Of a DNA stretch of 64,000 bases, positions 44,438 to 53,307 are shown one piece after another. Position numbers and translations under genes: made by a program. The notes beneath the pieces are model-generated. The model worked only from the letters and a program-made list of their open reading frames with translations. It was not told where the DNA came from and made no database searches. How positions within the stretch are numbered: the first letter of the stretch is position 1; each line of letters opens with the position of its first letter. The stretch covers positions 1-64,000 of the forward strand of contig JAOAHD010000021.1 of the NCBI GenBank assembly GCA_026415395.1. The letters run 5' to 3'. Source of the DNA: Candidatus Binatia bacterium (GTDB lineage Bacteria; Desulfobacterota; Binatia; HRBIN30).

Positions 44438-45454
44438 GTGAAAATCGACACTGGTTTGCTGGCGGCCTCTCTCGGTGATGTACCCAAGGCTGCCAAGGAA
44501 GCGGAGGCTCTGGGCTTTGACGGATTGTGGACAGCGGAGGCGCAACACGACCCATTTCTCCCGCTGGCGTTGGCTGCCGAACATACGGAAAGAGTCGAAC
44601 TCGGGACGGCGATAGCTGTAGCGTTTCCTCGTAGCCCCATGGTGTTTGCTCAGATCGCTTGGGATTTGCAGGCACTCTCGCGCGGACGCTTCATCCTAGG
44701 CTTGGGTACCCAAGTGAAGGGCCACAACGAACGGCGCTTTGGCGTGAAATGGGAGCACCCGGGCCCGAAGTTGCGTGAGATGATCCAAATGATCCATGCG
44801 ATTTGGGACTGCTGGCAAAACGGGACCCCCCCAAGCTTCGAGGGGCGCTTCTACAACTTCACGTTGATGACGCCGTTTTTTAATCCCGGTCCGATTTCGT
44901 ATCCGAAGCCGAAGATTTTTATCGCTGGAGTAAACCAGTACATGTGTCGGCTCGCAGGGGAGCTGTGCGATGGTTTCCACGTTCATCCCTTTCACTCCAT
45001 TCGTTATCTGGACGCGGTAATTCTGCCGAACATATCCGCCGGTTTGGCGAAGGCGGGACGCAAGCGTTCGCAAATCGAGCTGAGTACGAGCGCTTTTGTG
45101 GTGACCGGTCGGAACCGTGACGAACTCGAGGCGGCCAAGGGACCAGTGAAGCAACAAATCGCATTTTACGCGTCGACTCCTGCTTACATCGGGGTGCTGG
45201 AAGTTCATGGGTGGGGCGAAGTCGGGCGGCGACTGACCGACTTATCGAAGAGGGGGAAGTGGGCGGAGATGGCGAATGAAATTACCGAAGAAATGCTCGC
45301 CGAGTATGCAGTAGTTGCCTTACGGGACGAGCTCGTGGACAAGCTGAAAGCGAAGTACCACGGTTACCTGGATCGAATGAGTTTTTATTTTCCGCTCAGC
45401 GGCAGCGATGCTGGCTTCTGGCGGGAGGTGATCAACGCGCTTCGAGAAGCGTGA
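44438..45454 (+). CDS. LLM-class F420-dependent oxidoreductase
   Basis: A 338-residue luciferase-like TIM barrel: EALGFDGLWTAEAQHDPFLP, GTAIAVAFPRSPMVFAQIAW, and the FILGLGTQVKGHNERRFG stretch are typical of the F420-dependent TIGR03617-type group. It should use reduced F420 (or FMN) to oxidise or reduce an unknown substrate. GTG at 44438 with GGAGGT upstream. The F420-type Ddn protein follows, supporting F420 rather than FMN. Confidence 0.88.
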   Translation: MKIDTGLLAASLGDVPKAAKEAEALGFDGLWTAEAQHDPFLPLALAAEHTERVELGTAIAVAFPRSPMVFAQIAWDLQALSRGRFILGLGTQVKGHNERRFGVKWEHPGPKLREMIQMIHAIWDCWQNGTPPSFEGRFYNFTLMTPFFNPGPISYPKPKIFIAGVNQYMCRLAGELCDGFHVHPFHSIRYLDAVILPNISAGLAKAGRKRSQIELSTSAFVVTGRNRDELEAAKGPVKQQIAFYASTPAYIGVLEVHGWGEVGRRLTDLSKRGKWAEMANEITEEMLAEYAVVALRDELVDKLKAKYHGYLDRMSFYFPLSGSDAGFWREVINALREA

Positions 45455-45488
45455 GGCGTTCGGCGCTCGTTTCCTGCGCAGGTGGTAA

Positions 45489-45875
45489 ATGGTGTTGGGA
45501 ACCAACGATTTGCCTCCTGAGATTCTCAAGTCTCGCGTGATGCGGCTAACCACCGTCGGTCGTAAGTCGGGCAAGCCCCGCTCCGTGAAGGTGTGGTTTG
45601 TGCCGGTCGGGGGAGACGAGATCGCCGTGCAGCACGCGCGTGCTCCTGCACCCCACTGGTACCGCAATATTGAGCAGAATCCGAATGTCACGCTTGACTT
45701 TGGCAGTCTTGTTGTACGCGGGCGTGCCATTCCGGTTACCGACCCTAAGGAGGTGGAGGAAATATTGCGGAGGGTACGCGAAAAGTATGGGTTGTTGGCG
45801 CGACTCCTCCAGCTATTCGGCACCAAGGGGGCGGTGGCCGTCCGGATCAAGCTGGCGGGCGAAGGCAATCGGTAG
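45489..45875 (+). CDS. Deazaflavin(F420)-dependent nitroreductase family protein
   Basis: A 128-residue split-barrel protein of the Ddn/DUF385 type: VMRLTTVGRKSGKPRSVKVWFV and GDEIAVQHARAPAPHWYRNI carry the F420-binding pattern, with NPNVTLDFGS after it. It probably reduces a quinone-like or nitro compound with F420H2. ATG at 45489, 35 bp after the LLM gene. Confidence 0.88.
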   Translation: MVLGTNDLPPEILKSRVMRLTTVGRKSGKPRSVKVWFVPVGGDEIAVQHARAPAPHWYRNIEQNPNVTLDFGSLVVRGRAIPVTDPKEVEEILRRVREKYGLLARLLQLFGTKGAVAVRIKLAGEGNR

Positions 45876-45916
45876 ACTTATCCCTGGCAAACGTCGGGCC
45901 GACTGGGGAGAAGGAC

Positions 45917-46801
45917 GTGAAACGGATCGGATGGATCGGGCTAGGCATCATGGGACTGCCAATGGCCTCGAACCTGCTGCGGGCCGGTTTTGAGGTCGTC
46001 GCTTATAACCGCTCGCAGGCAAAGGTGGCGTCATTGAAGAATTTGGGTGGGGTCGCTGCTTCCTCCCCGGCCGAGGTGGCAGCCTCAACAGAGGCGACGA
46101 TTTTGATGCTGCCTGACGCGCCGGATGAGGAAGAAGTTTTGTTTGGTCGGGCTGGCGTCGTCGAAGGCGCAATGCCTGGGCACGTCGTCATTGACATGGC
46201 GACGATCTCGCCAAACGCCTCGCGCTTGTTTGCGCAGCGGCTTGCTCAGCGCGGGATTGAGATGTTGGATGCCCCAGTTTCAGGTGGGCAAACAGGCGCC
46301 CGCGAAGCCACGCTCGTGATTATGGTCGGGGGCAACAAGGATGTGTTCGCTCGTTGTGTCCACATCTTCGAGGCCTTGGGGCGGAAAGTGGTTTACATGG
46401 GCCCGCACGGATTCGGCCAAATGACCAAACTGTGCAATCAGGTTGCGGGCGTGCTTACGCTTCAGTCGGTCGTGGAAGCGCTCTTCCTTGCCCGGGCTGG
46501 TGGATTGGATCCACATCGAGTGATCGAGGTCCTGAGTGCCGGATCTGCGGACTCGTGGAACCTCCGAAATCAGGGTCCCAAAATGCTGAGACGAGATTTC
46601 GCACCTGGTTTCTATGTGCGTTTGCAGCAGAAGGATTTACGTATCGCCCTGGAGATGGCGGGTGAGTTAGCAGTCCCACTACCTGGGACAGCGCTGGTTC
46701 GTGAACTCTTCCGCTCTGTGGAGGCAAATGGCGGAGCGGAGTTAGGAGTTCAGTCTTTGGTCACCGCGCTAGAGCATTTGGCTGGCCGCTCTTTGAGTTG
46801 A
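45917..46801 (+). CDS. NAD(P)-dependent beta-hydroxyacid dehydrogenase
   Basis: A 294-residue member of the 3-hydroxyisobutyrate / tartronate semialdehyde reductase family. GWIGLGIMGLPMASNLLRAG is the nucleotide-binding motif, LDAPVSGGQTGA the substrate-binding motif, and FGQMTKLCNQ carries the catalytic Lys. The exact substrate cannot be read from sequence. GTG at 45917 with GGAGAAGG upstream. It ends the plus-strand group OMT-LLM-Ddn-dehydrogenase. Confidence 0.92.
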   Translation: MKRIGWIGLGIMGLPMASNLLRAGFEVVAYNRSQAKVASLKNLGGVAASSPAEVAASTEATILMLPDAPDEEEVLFGRAGVVEGAMPGHVVIDMATISPNASRLFAQRLAQRGIEMLDAPVSGGQTGAREATLVIMVGGNKDVFARCVHIFEALGRKVVYMGPHGFGQMTKLCNQVAGVLTLQSVVEALFLARAGGLDPHRVIEVLSAGSADSWNLRNQGPKMLRRDFAPGFYVRLQQKDLRIALEMAGELAVPLPGTALVRELFRSVEANGGAELGVQSLVTALEHLAGRSLS

Positions 46802-47008
46802 CTCCCCAGCCACGCGGTTGGAGGCGTCCGGCTCGCAGATCGCGTGGTTTTTGCTCCATGCAAGTCGGCAAGGTGGAATGCCGGACCAACGCCAGTGCGC
46901 CTTCTGAGAAACGTCGCTGCGTTCGCGTCAGGCTATCGGAGGTCCAGGCGGTCCTTCTGCTCGAAGCAGGTGGAGCAGGCTTGCCGGCGGACTCTGAATA
47001 GCGAAGAC

Positions 47009-48172
47009 TCAGCCGGACTGTTCCGATAGCTGCGGTTTATCGAGTACCTCGCGAGCAACGAGCTCGCGGTTCCAGGTCGCGTCGCCGAATGTGACCTCGC
47101 TCCCCTTGGCGCGCTTAAAGTACAGATGCATGTCGTGCTCCCAGGTGAAACCAATGCCGCCATGGATTTGAATTCCCTCGCCAGCAACCGTTCGGTACGC
47201 GTCAGAGCAGTATGCCTTAGCCATGCTGGCGGCCAGGTGGGCGTCCGCCGTGTTGTTGGCCACGGCCCAAGCAGCGTAGTATGTGGCAGACTTTGAGCTT
47301 TCGACCTGAACCAACATGTTCGCGCATTTGTGTTGGATAGCCTGAAAGCTCCCGATGGGCCGCCCAAACTGCTCCCGAACTTTTGCGTAAGCCACGCTCA
47401 TTTCCAGAACCTTTTCCATCCCGCCGCACATCTCGGCGCAAAGCCCGACCTTGGCACGGTCGGCCACCTTTTCGAGAAGCTCCCACCCAGTTCCCCCATC
47501 GGCCAGAACAGCAGTGGCCGGGACCCGAACGGCCCGAAACTCGACCTCACATAGTTTCCTGGTTTGATCCATGGTCTTCATGACTCGCGTTCGGATTCCA
47601 GGCCGATCGCTTTCGACGACAAGCAGGACAATTCCATGCTCGTCGGTTCCACCGTCGGATCTTGCCGCGACCACCATCCAGTCTGCATTATGTGCGTCGT
47701 GAACAAATAACTTTGTGCCCTCGAGGACGAATTCGGCTCCCTCTCGCTTGGCGGGAAGCAATACGCCCGAGGGTTCCCAGGACCCAGTTTCTTCGAGCCA
47801 CGCGAGCGTTGCGCGGTGATTCCCTCGACAAATTTCGGGGAGCAGCCGCTTCTTCTGCTCTTCGTTACCGCCCAGGAGAACGGCCATACCCCCGAGCAGC
47901 ACTGTGGGAAAGAACGGTCCGGGCAGTACAACTCTGCCCATTTCTTCCAGGACGACGGTGAGATCCACCATGTCGAGCCCGGCGCCGCCATATTGTTCTG
48001 GGAAGATGAGACCCAGCCACCCGAGCTCGGCCATCTGGCGCCATTTCTCTGGAAGATACCCGGCGTCGCTCTCCATCATTGCTCGCGCATAACTCGTGGG
48101 GCACTCCGCCTCGAGAAACTCGCGTGCGCTTCGGCGAAGTAGTTCCTGCTCCTCGCTGAACCCAAAGTCCAT
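47009..48172 (-). CDS. Acyl-CoA dehydrogenase
   Basis: A 387-residue FAD enzyme introducing the alpha-beta double bond in acyl-CoA. It has the N-terminal helical domain (FGFSEEQELLRRSAREFLEA), the middle beta domain and the helical C-terminal domain ending GIQIHGGIGFTWEHDMHLYF. The GFTWE motif is typical of the FadE group acting on branched, aromatic or steroid side chains. ATG at 48172 with AGGAGAGG. It follows the CoA transferase by 114 bp on the same strand, so they may act together. Confidence 0.94.
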   Translation of the reverse strand: MDFGFSEEQELLRRSAREFLEAECPTSYARAMMESDAGYLPEKWRQMAELGWLGLIFPEQYGGAGLDMVDLTVVLEEMGRVVLPGPFFPTVLLGGMAVLLGGNEEQKKRLLPEICRGNHRATLAWLEETGSWEPSGVLLPAKREGAEFVLEGTKLFVHDAHNADWMVVAARSDGGTDEHGIVLLVVESDRPGIRTRVMKTMDQTRKLCEVEFRAVRVPATAVLADGGTGWELLEKVADRAKVGLCAEMCGGMEKVLEMSVAYAKVREQFGRPIGSFQAIQHKCANMLVQVESSKSATYYAAWAVANNTADAHLAASMAKAYCSDAYRTVAGEGIQIHGGIGFTWEHDMHLYFKRAKGSEVTFGDATWNRELVAREVLDKPQLSEQSG

Positions 48173-48286
48173 GGCCTCTCCTCAGCTGTAGACCAGTCTT
48201 ATGTGAACGATTGTTCGTTGGTCTCTTACGCTAGCGGAGATGACGAATCAACCTGCGCGAAGCAGCGTCGAGCTCCGGAAAGAGCG

Positions 48287-49417
48287 TTACACGACGCCGT
48301 CTCTTCGCAGCCGTTCGATCTCCTCAGGGTTGAAACCCAGAGAGCTCAAAACTTCTGAGGTGTGGCTTCCAAAAGAGGGTGGCATTTGGGGCTGACGCGG
48401 CGGCGTGTCCGACAGTTTGATCGGACAGGCGAGAAGCAACTTACCATCCGTGTATTCCACGACGCCTCGGTGGCGAACTTGGGGATCGTTCAACGCCTCT
48501 TCAATGTCGTTCACGGGTCCGAAGCAAATATCCACATCGCCGAGTTCGCGCAGCCACTCGTCTCTCGTCTTCTCGCGAAAGCGCTGGCGCAGAGCATTGA
48601 AGATCTCCTCTCTCCGTTGCCCTTCGGCAAACTGGTCCGGAATGAACTCGCTGAGACCCAGCTTGTTGCACAAGTTTGCCCAGAAGTGCGGCTCAAGTGC
48701 ACCGACGGTGACGTACTTGTCGTCTTTCGTTTGATACACCGCGTAACAGGGATAGTAGCCCGTGAGTTGCGTTCGGCCTCGCTCTGGTTGCGTGCCTTTC
48801 ACGAGAAACATCAAAATGTGGAAAACGTTCCACACCACGCTCCCATCGAGCATCGAGATATCGACATACTGCCCTTTACCTGTCTGTTGTCTCGCCAGCA
48901 GGGCGGCCAAAATACCGACAGTGCCCATGAGGGCCCCGCCGCCAATGTCGGCTACTTGAACTGGCAGAATCGTTGGCGGTTGACCCGCAGCCCCGGATAC
49001 ACTTAGGACTCCGGCGTAGCCAAGGTAGTTGAGATCGTGGCCGACCTTATCTCGGTACGGTCCGTCCTGACCGTACCCGGAGATCGAACAATAAATTAGC
49101 CGTGGGTTGATGGTTGATAGCGTTGCGTAATCGATCCCGAGCCGTTGGGTGACGCCAGGACGAAACCCCTCGAGGACAATATCAGCCTCGCGGGCCAGCC
49201 GCAGGAAAATCTCCCTCCCCTCGGCCGTCTTCAAGTTCAAGGTCATACTCCGCTTGTTCCGCTGAATTAGCGGGATCCCAATTCCGAGAGGGTCGTTCGG
49301 GGCACAGATGGTCAGCACATCGACCCCGAGATCCGCCAACAGCATAGAACAAAAGGGCCCAGGAAGTTGGCGGGATAAGTCCAAACACTTCAGGCCTCTC
49401 AGCGGTGGCGCACTCAT
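48287..49417 (-). CDS. CaiB/BaiF family III CoA transferase
   Basis: A 376-residue interlocked-dimer CoA transferase or racemase. GLKCLDLSRQLPGPFCSMLLA is the N-terminal motif, NKRSMTLNLKTAEGREIFL the CoA-binding region, and YVDISMLDGSVVW holds the catalytic Asp. It activates a carboxylic acid as a CoA thioester or epimerises 2-methylacyl-CoA. ATG at 49417 with GGGAGGA. It pairs with the downstream acyl-CoA dehydrogenase in a likely acyl-CoA catabolic unit. Confidence 0.94.
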   Translation of the reverse strand: MSAPPLRGLKCLDLSRQLPGPFCSMLLADLGVDVLTICAPNDPLGIGIPLIQRNKRSMTLNLKTAEGREIFLRLAREADIVLEGFRPGVTQRLGIDYATLSTINPRLIYCSISGYGQDGPYRDKVGHDLNYLGYAGVLSVSGAAGQPPTILPVQVADIGGGALMGTVGILAALLARQQTGKGQYVDISMLDGSVVWNVFHILMFLVKGTQPERGRTQLTGYYPCYAVYQTKDDKYVTVGALEPHFWANLCNKLGLSEFIPDQFAEGQRREEIFNALRQRFREKTRDEWLRELGDVDICFGPVNDIEEALNDPQVRHRGVVEYTDGKLLLACPIKLSDTPPRQPQMPPSFGSHTSEVLSSLGFNPEEIERLRRDGVV

Positions 49418-49497
49418 TGATCCTCCCGACGAATTGCAATGTATTCGATGCAGCTCCTGCTAACTAGGAGCCAACTCACAGGCAAGCACGGGCTGGG

Positions 49498-50655
49498 ATG
49501 AGCTGGAGAGTGGAAGGCGAGACCATTCGGTTGTTGGCGAAAGAAGTTGGGTTTCCTGTGTGTCGCATTGCGGAAGCTTCCCATGCACCGCATGCGGGCG
49601 CTTTTGAGGCATGGTTGGAGAGGGGTGCGCACGCAGGGATGTCCTACCTAGAACGCACACGCATACAACGCATTAATCCGCAGGAGGTGATGCAGGGAGC
49701 TCGTTCGGTCATCGTCTTGGGCTGGCCGTACAAGCTGGGTTTCGGAGGTTTGCCGACCTGGCGAGAGGAGCTTCGAGGGCGAATCGCGGCATACGCTTTA
49801 GGCCCCGACTACCATGCCGTGCTGCAGAGCAGGCTTCAGGCTTTGTGCGCAAAGATTCATTCCCGTTGGCCCGAGGCTGCGTGCTACGCGTCGGTGGACA
49901 GTGGCCCAGTCTTGGAGCGAGATTGGGGCTGGGCTTCGGGCCTAGGTTGGTTCGGCAAGAATACAAATATTCTCCACCGCGATTTCGGATCGGCTCTATT
50001 TCTTGCAGTGATTCTGACAGACTTAGAGATCGAACCAGATTTACCCTCTGTCGCGCGTTGCGGTCGTTGTATCCGATGCCTTCCTGCTTGTCCGACTGGT
50101 GCGTTGGATGAGCAGTACCATTTAGACTCACGGCTGTGCATCTCTTACTGGACGATTGAACATCGGGGACCAATTCCGCGGGTGATGCGTTCCAAACTCG
50201 GTGAGTGGGTCTTCGGTTGCGATGTATGCCAAGACGTTTGCCCGTGGAATCAAAAGCGAGCTCGTGTGGATGGAGTCGCTTCTCTTCGTGACCTATATCC
50301 GTTTCTCCCGGACTTGCTCTTGTTGAGTGACGACAGCTTTCGTGCCCGTTACCGTCACACAGCACTGTGGCGCGCCAAGCGCGAGGGTATCGCTCGTAAC
50401 GCAGCGATCGTTTTAGGAAATTCGCGAAATCCGGACGCAATACCGTTTCTCCGCCGCAGCTTGGCTCATGACCCCAGTCCTGTGGTGCGCGCTCATGCGG
50501 CTTGGGCGCTCGGCCAAATCGGTACGGACCCTGCACTCGACTGTTTACGGTCGTTCTGCTCGAGGGAAACAGCCCCGGAGGTCCTTGACGAGATCAAAGT
50601 CGCCCTTCTGGGGTCGGATTCAGACGACGGGAGTGGCTCCCAAGGGCGATGTTGA
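49498..50655 (+). CDS. queG: Epoxyqueuosine reductase
   Basis: A 385-residue cobalamin and Fe-S enzyme that reduces epoxyqueuosine to queuosine in tRNA, the last step after QueA. GWASGLGWFGKNTNIL is the corrinoid-site motif. The two 4Fe-4S clusters read CGRCIRCLPACPTGAL and CDVCQDVCPWN. A HEAT-like C-terminal domain binds tRNA. ATG at 49498. queA and tgt lie 16 kb away on the other strand. Confidence 0.96.
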   Translation: MSWRVEGETIRLLAKEVGFPVCRIAEASHAPHAGAFEAWLERGAHAGMSYLERTRIQRINPQEVMQGARSVIVLGWPYKLGFGGLPTWREELRGRIAAYALGPDYHAVLQSRLQALCAKIHSRWPEAACYASVDSGPVLERDWGWASGLGWFGKNTNILHRDFGSALFLAVILTDLEIEPDLPSVARCGRCIRCLPACPTGALDEQYHLDSRLCISYWTIEHRGPIPRVMRSKLGEWVFGCDVCQDVCPWNQKRARVDGVASLRDLYPFLPDLLLLSDDSFRARYRHTALWRAKREGIARNAAIVLGNSRNPDAIPFLRRSLAHDPSPVVRAHAAWALGQIGTDPALDCLRSFCSRETAPEVLDEIKVALLGSDSDDGSGSQGRC

Positions 50656-50762
50656 GGTCGAAGGCAACGCAACCCACATTAAGCGAGTAAGGTATTTTCT
50701 AACCCCGAGGGGTCGACCGCGAAGCCTGCTTGCCCAGATTAGAGTTAGCGGCTGCCAGGCAT

Positions 50763-51026
50763 TTAGGATTGGCGCAGTCGGCGGGCACCAGCAGGTCCTT
50801 GACCTTTACACTTTCGGACCCCGAAGTAGTAGCAACAGAGGTCGTGGTCGAGGTCGTTGTGAAAAGTTCTGCGTTGGCCGTCTTCGAAATCAATGCGAAC
50901 GAGGCAAGTGCCCCCTTCGAGGCTCGAAGTCATTTCCTCGACAACGACCCCTAGTCCCCAGTCTTCATGCTTGAGATGCAGAACCTGATCTCCGAGGCGC
51001 AGGAACAAACGTTTCGCCGATGCCAT
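50763..51026 (-). CDS. DUF3553 domain protein
   Basis: An 87-residue beta-barrel protein. RLGDQVLHLKHEDWGLGVVVE and LVRIDFEDGQRRTFHND resemble the DUF3553 / CarD-like small barrel, and DLCCYYFGVR is a further conserved-looking end. ATG at 51026 is preferred to GTG at 51029. It follows the PilX-like gene by 39 bp on the same strand and may belong to that operon. The function of DUF3553 is not known to me. Confidence 0.7.
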   Translation of the reverse strand: MASAKRLFLRLGDQVLHLKHEDWGLGVVVEEMTSSLEGGTCLVRIDFEDGQRRTFHNDLDHDLCCYYFGVRKCKGQGPAGARRLRQS

Positions 51027-51065
51027 CACGGGGGAATGTTCCCATATTTGGGTGGAACAAGCAAA

Positions 51066-53291
51066 TCATAAGAAATCTTCGGTAAATAGGACTTGCTGGA
51101 CGTACACGAAGCGAGGGGTTAGTGGGGGCAGGTTTGCCGCATTGTTGAAGAATGGGTCGTAGTTCCAATTGCGGGTGGGCGGATCGTAAATATTGCAACC
51201 GCTAGTCAGGCTGCCGCCGGTTCCGCACCAGGCTCCGTTCACATGTTGGGGTGTGCCCAAGCTAACAAAGGAACCCCGATAGTAGAAAGTTGCTGAAGAC
51301 CAGCTTTCATGAAACCGAGGGTAATTTTCGAGGCCGCCGTTATAACTGCCAGCTCGGGTATCGTCCACCCCGGCAAGGAAAGCAGCGTGCACCCAAGTGG
51401 TTGTGGCTAAGCGGCTCGCATCGGTGAGCGACTTATTACTTTGGCAATCGTTCATGCAACCGGCGGTATTGAAGTAAGCATTGGAGAGAATATTGATTGT
51501 GTCCGCCAAGATGGCTGCGGGTTGCTTCGGTAAGTTGGACGATGGAGCTCCCGGTGCCCCATAAGGGGATGGCGCGTTGTTGCCTTGATTGAAATCCCCT
51601 TGCACGTAGATGGCTTGATCGGAGACGACGGTAATTCCGGTCGGGTCCTGGCCCGGCCCCGGGCTGGTCGGAAACCACAAGTTGCGGGAACCGAAAATGC
51701 GAACTCCGTAGTTGTTTGCGTTTGCTCCGGAGGCGGGACCGACCACAGTGAAATAGAAGATCAGTCCACCGTCGGATGTGTCTCCGTTATCGAAGAGCTT
51801 ACTTCCAGCCGGTTGGTAACGGTTCCACTGCAGCAGGTCAGCTACGTTGACATTCAATAGGTACATCCATTTCTTTTCGCGCCAGTTGTAAAAGCCGCCT
51901 CGGCGGTAGTCGAGATCGCCGAGCATCCCCGGCCTGCCGCCCGCGCCAACAAAATTATTGCTCCCGTACGTGCGATTGAAGGGGCTCGCATTTAGGGATT
52001 GCCCCCCGTTGTTGCAAGCACCTGTTCCCGCTGGACAACCGATGTAACGTGTCGTTGAGTAACCAGTGCCTGACGCGTTCAACTGCGGGTAGCAGGACGG
52101 GTTGGTGTTATTGCAATTGGGCGCAGTGTTGCTGCACGTGCACGTCGTGCCGCCCGAGAGCTGAAAACCGGTAACGGGCACCTCGGTGTAGAAAATGGGT
52201 CGTGTTCCCGCTAGCGGGCCTGTGAGGCTGGAGGGCGCTCCGTTTGCATAAACACCGCCTGTCAGTGGGTCAGACATAAAAGCCCAGAGCAGAGCGGTTT
52301 TCGTTGCATCTTGATTCCCGTTGGCATCTTGTACTTCGATGCGCGCGGGAAGCAGTGGGCCTCCCGGTAATTGCCCGGGACTATTGAGAACTAGGGCGAT
52401 CCGTAGATCGGCTCGCGACCAGAACACGCCGGTCCCCTGTGGAGGCCGGCTGATGATTCCTGGTTGGGGCACAGAGATGCTCTCCATGCCTGATACAATG
52501 CTGCCTTTCCATTGTGCCAAAGTTGCCGATGGGACTTCAGAAGTTGCACTACCCGCGCAGGGCAGCGTCAAGGGATCCAGATCTCCAAGTGGTGCGGCCA
52601 CATCTTCCAACTTGTCGATGATCACGGTGCCTTGGCAAATGGGTTGATCTTTCCTTCCGCGGAAAATCTTCCCTCGCGCAGAAACTTGCACAGTGGTCAC
52701 GCCGTTAGAAGGGTCATCTTCGATTATTAGGGTGTTTCCAGAGCCGAGGTAAAGGTTACCGTTTGTGTGGACGCGCCCCCGCAAATTCATGTTCGGCCCA
52801 GGTAGAATTTCGAGATCTCGCTCATAGAACGCAACGAATTGAAATAGGGGAATGTTACCGACCAGGAACTCGGCGCCGATCGACGCTTCTTCGTCGGCGT
52901 TCGCAATATTCTTCGCCTTGGCCCGTACGGTGTAGCCATATTCGAGCGAGTTCAAGCCGGCGAAGAGCTGCCCGGCCGGGATGGTGATGCTTTTGGGGTT
53001 CCCAGCCTTTTCCACAAGCTGGTAGACGACGTCGCGGTTCGCCCAGGTCATCGACCGGGGGCTGAAGTCAGAACCAGCGGGAACCTGGTAATCGAGAAAC
53101 TTCTGCTTGAATTCTCCCATGCCCCGATTAAGCGCGGACTCCGCGGCATGGAAGCCGACGATGCTTTGGGCAAACGATCCCTGGAGCTGGGTGTCCACGA
53201 CTACTTTTGACGCGAGCGTCGCAACAAGTGCAGACAAGAAGAACAAGGCGATTAAGATGCCGAGAAGCGCAAGGCCCTTTTGTGATTTCAT
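51066..53291 (-). CDS. Very large PilX-like pseudopilin
   Basis: A 741-residue protein with a type IV pilin-like N-terminus: KGLALLGILIALFFLSALVA forms the helix after a KG cleavage site. Position +5 is Gly, not Glu, as in PilX/GspK-type tip pilins. The ectodomain is about three times longer than ordinary PilX. It has an early VHTNGNLYLGSGN region (DUF4900-like) and Cys-rich stretches such as GTTCTCSNTAPNCNNTNPSC. No PilY1 propeller or von Willebrand domain was seen. It probably sits at the tip of a pilus or secretion pseudopilus. ATG at 53291 follows GAGGGGGAA; GTG at 53300 is possible. Confidence 0.72.
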   Translation of the reverse strand: MKSQKGLALLGILIALFFLSALVATLASKVVVDTQLQGSFAQSIVGFHAAESALNRGMGEFKQKFLDYQVPAGSDFSPRSMTWANRDVVYQLVEKAGNPKSITIPAGQLFAGLNSLEYGYTVRAKAKNIANADEEASIGAEFLVGNIPLFQFVAFYERDLEILPGPNMNLRGRVHTNGNLYLGSGNTLIIEDDPSNGVTTVQVSARGKIFRGRKDQPICQGTVIIDKLEDVAAPLGDLDPLTLPCAGSATSEVPSATLAQWKGSIVSGMESISVPQPGIISRPPQGTGVFWSRADLRIALVLNSPGQLPGGPLLPARIEVQDANGNQDATKTALLWAFMSDPLTGGVYANGAPSSLTGPLAGTRPIFYTEVPVTGFQLSGGTTCTCSNTAPNCNNTNPSCYPQLNASGTGYSTTRYIGCPAGTGACNNGGQSLNASPFNRTYGSNNFVGAGGRPGMLGDLDYRRGGFYNWREKKWMYLLNVNVADLLQWNRYQPAGSKLFDNGDTSDGGLIFYFTVVGPASGANANNYGVRIFGSRNLWFPTSPGPGQDPTGITVVSDQAIYVQGDFNQGNNAPSPYGAPGAPSSNLPKQPAAILADTINILSNAYFNTAGCMNDCQSNKSLTDASRLATTTWVHAAFLAGVDDTRAGSYNGGLENYPRFHESWSSATFYYRGSFVSLGTPQHVNGAWCGTGGSLTSGCNIYDPPTRNWNYDPFFNNAANLPPLTPRFVYVQQVLFTEDFL

Positions 53292-53307
53292 GGGATGCAC
53301 TTCCCCC

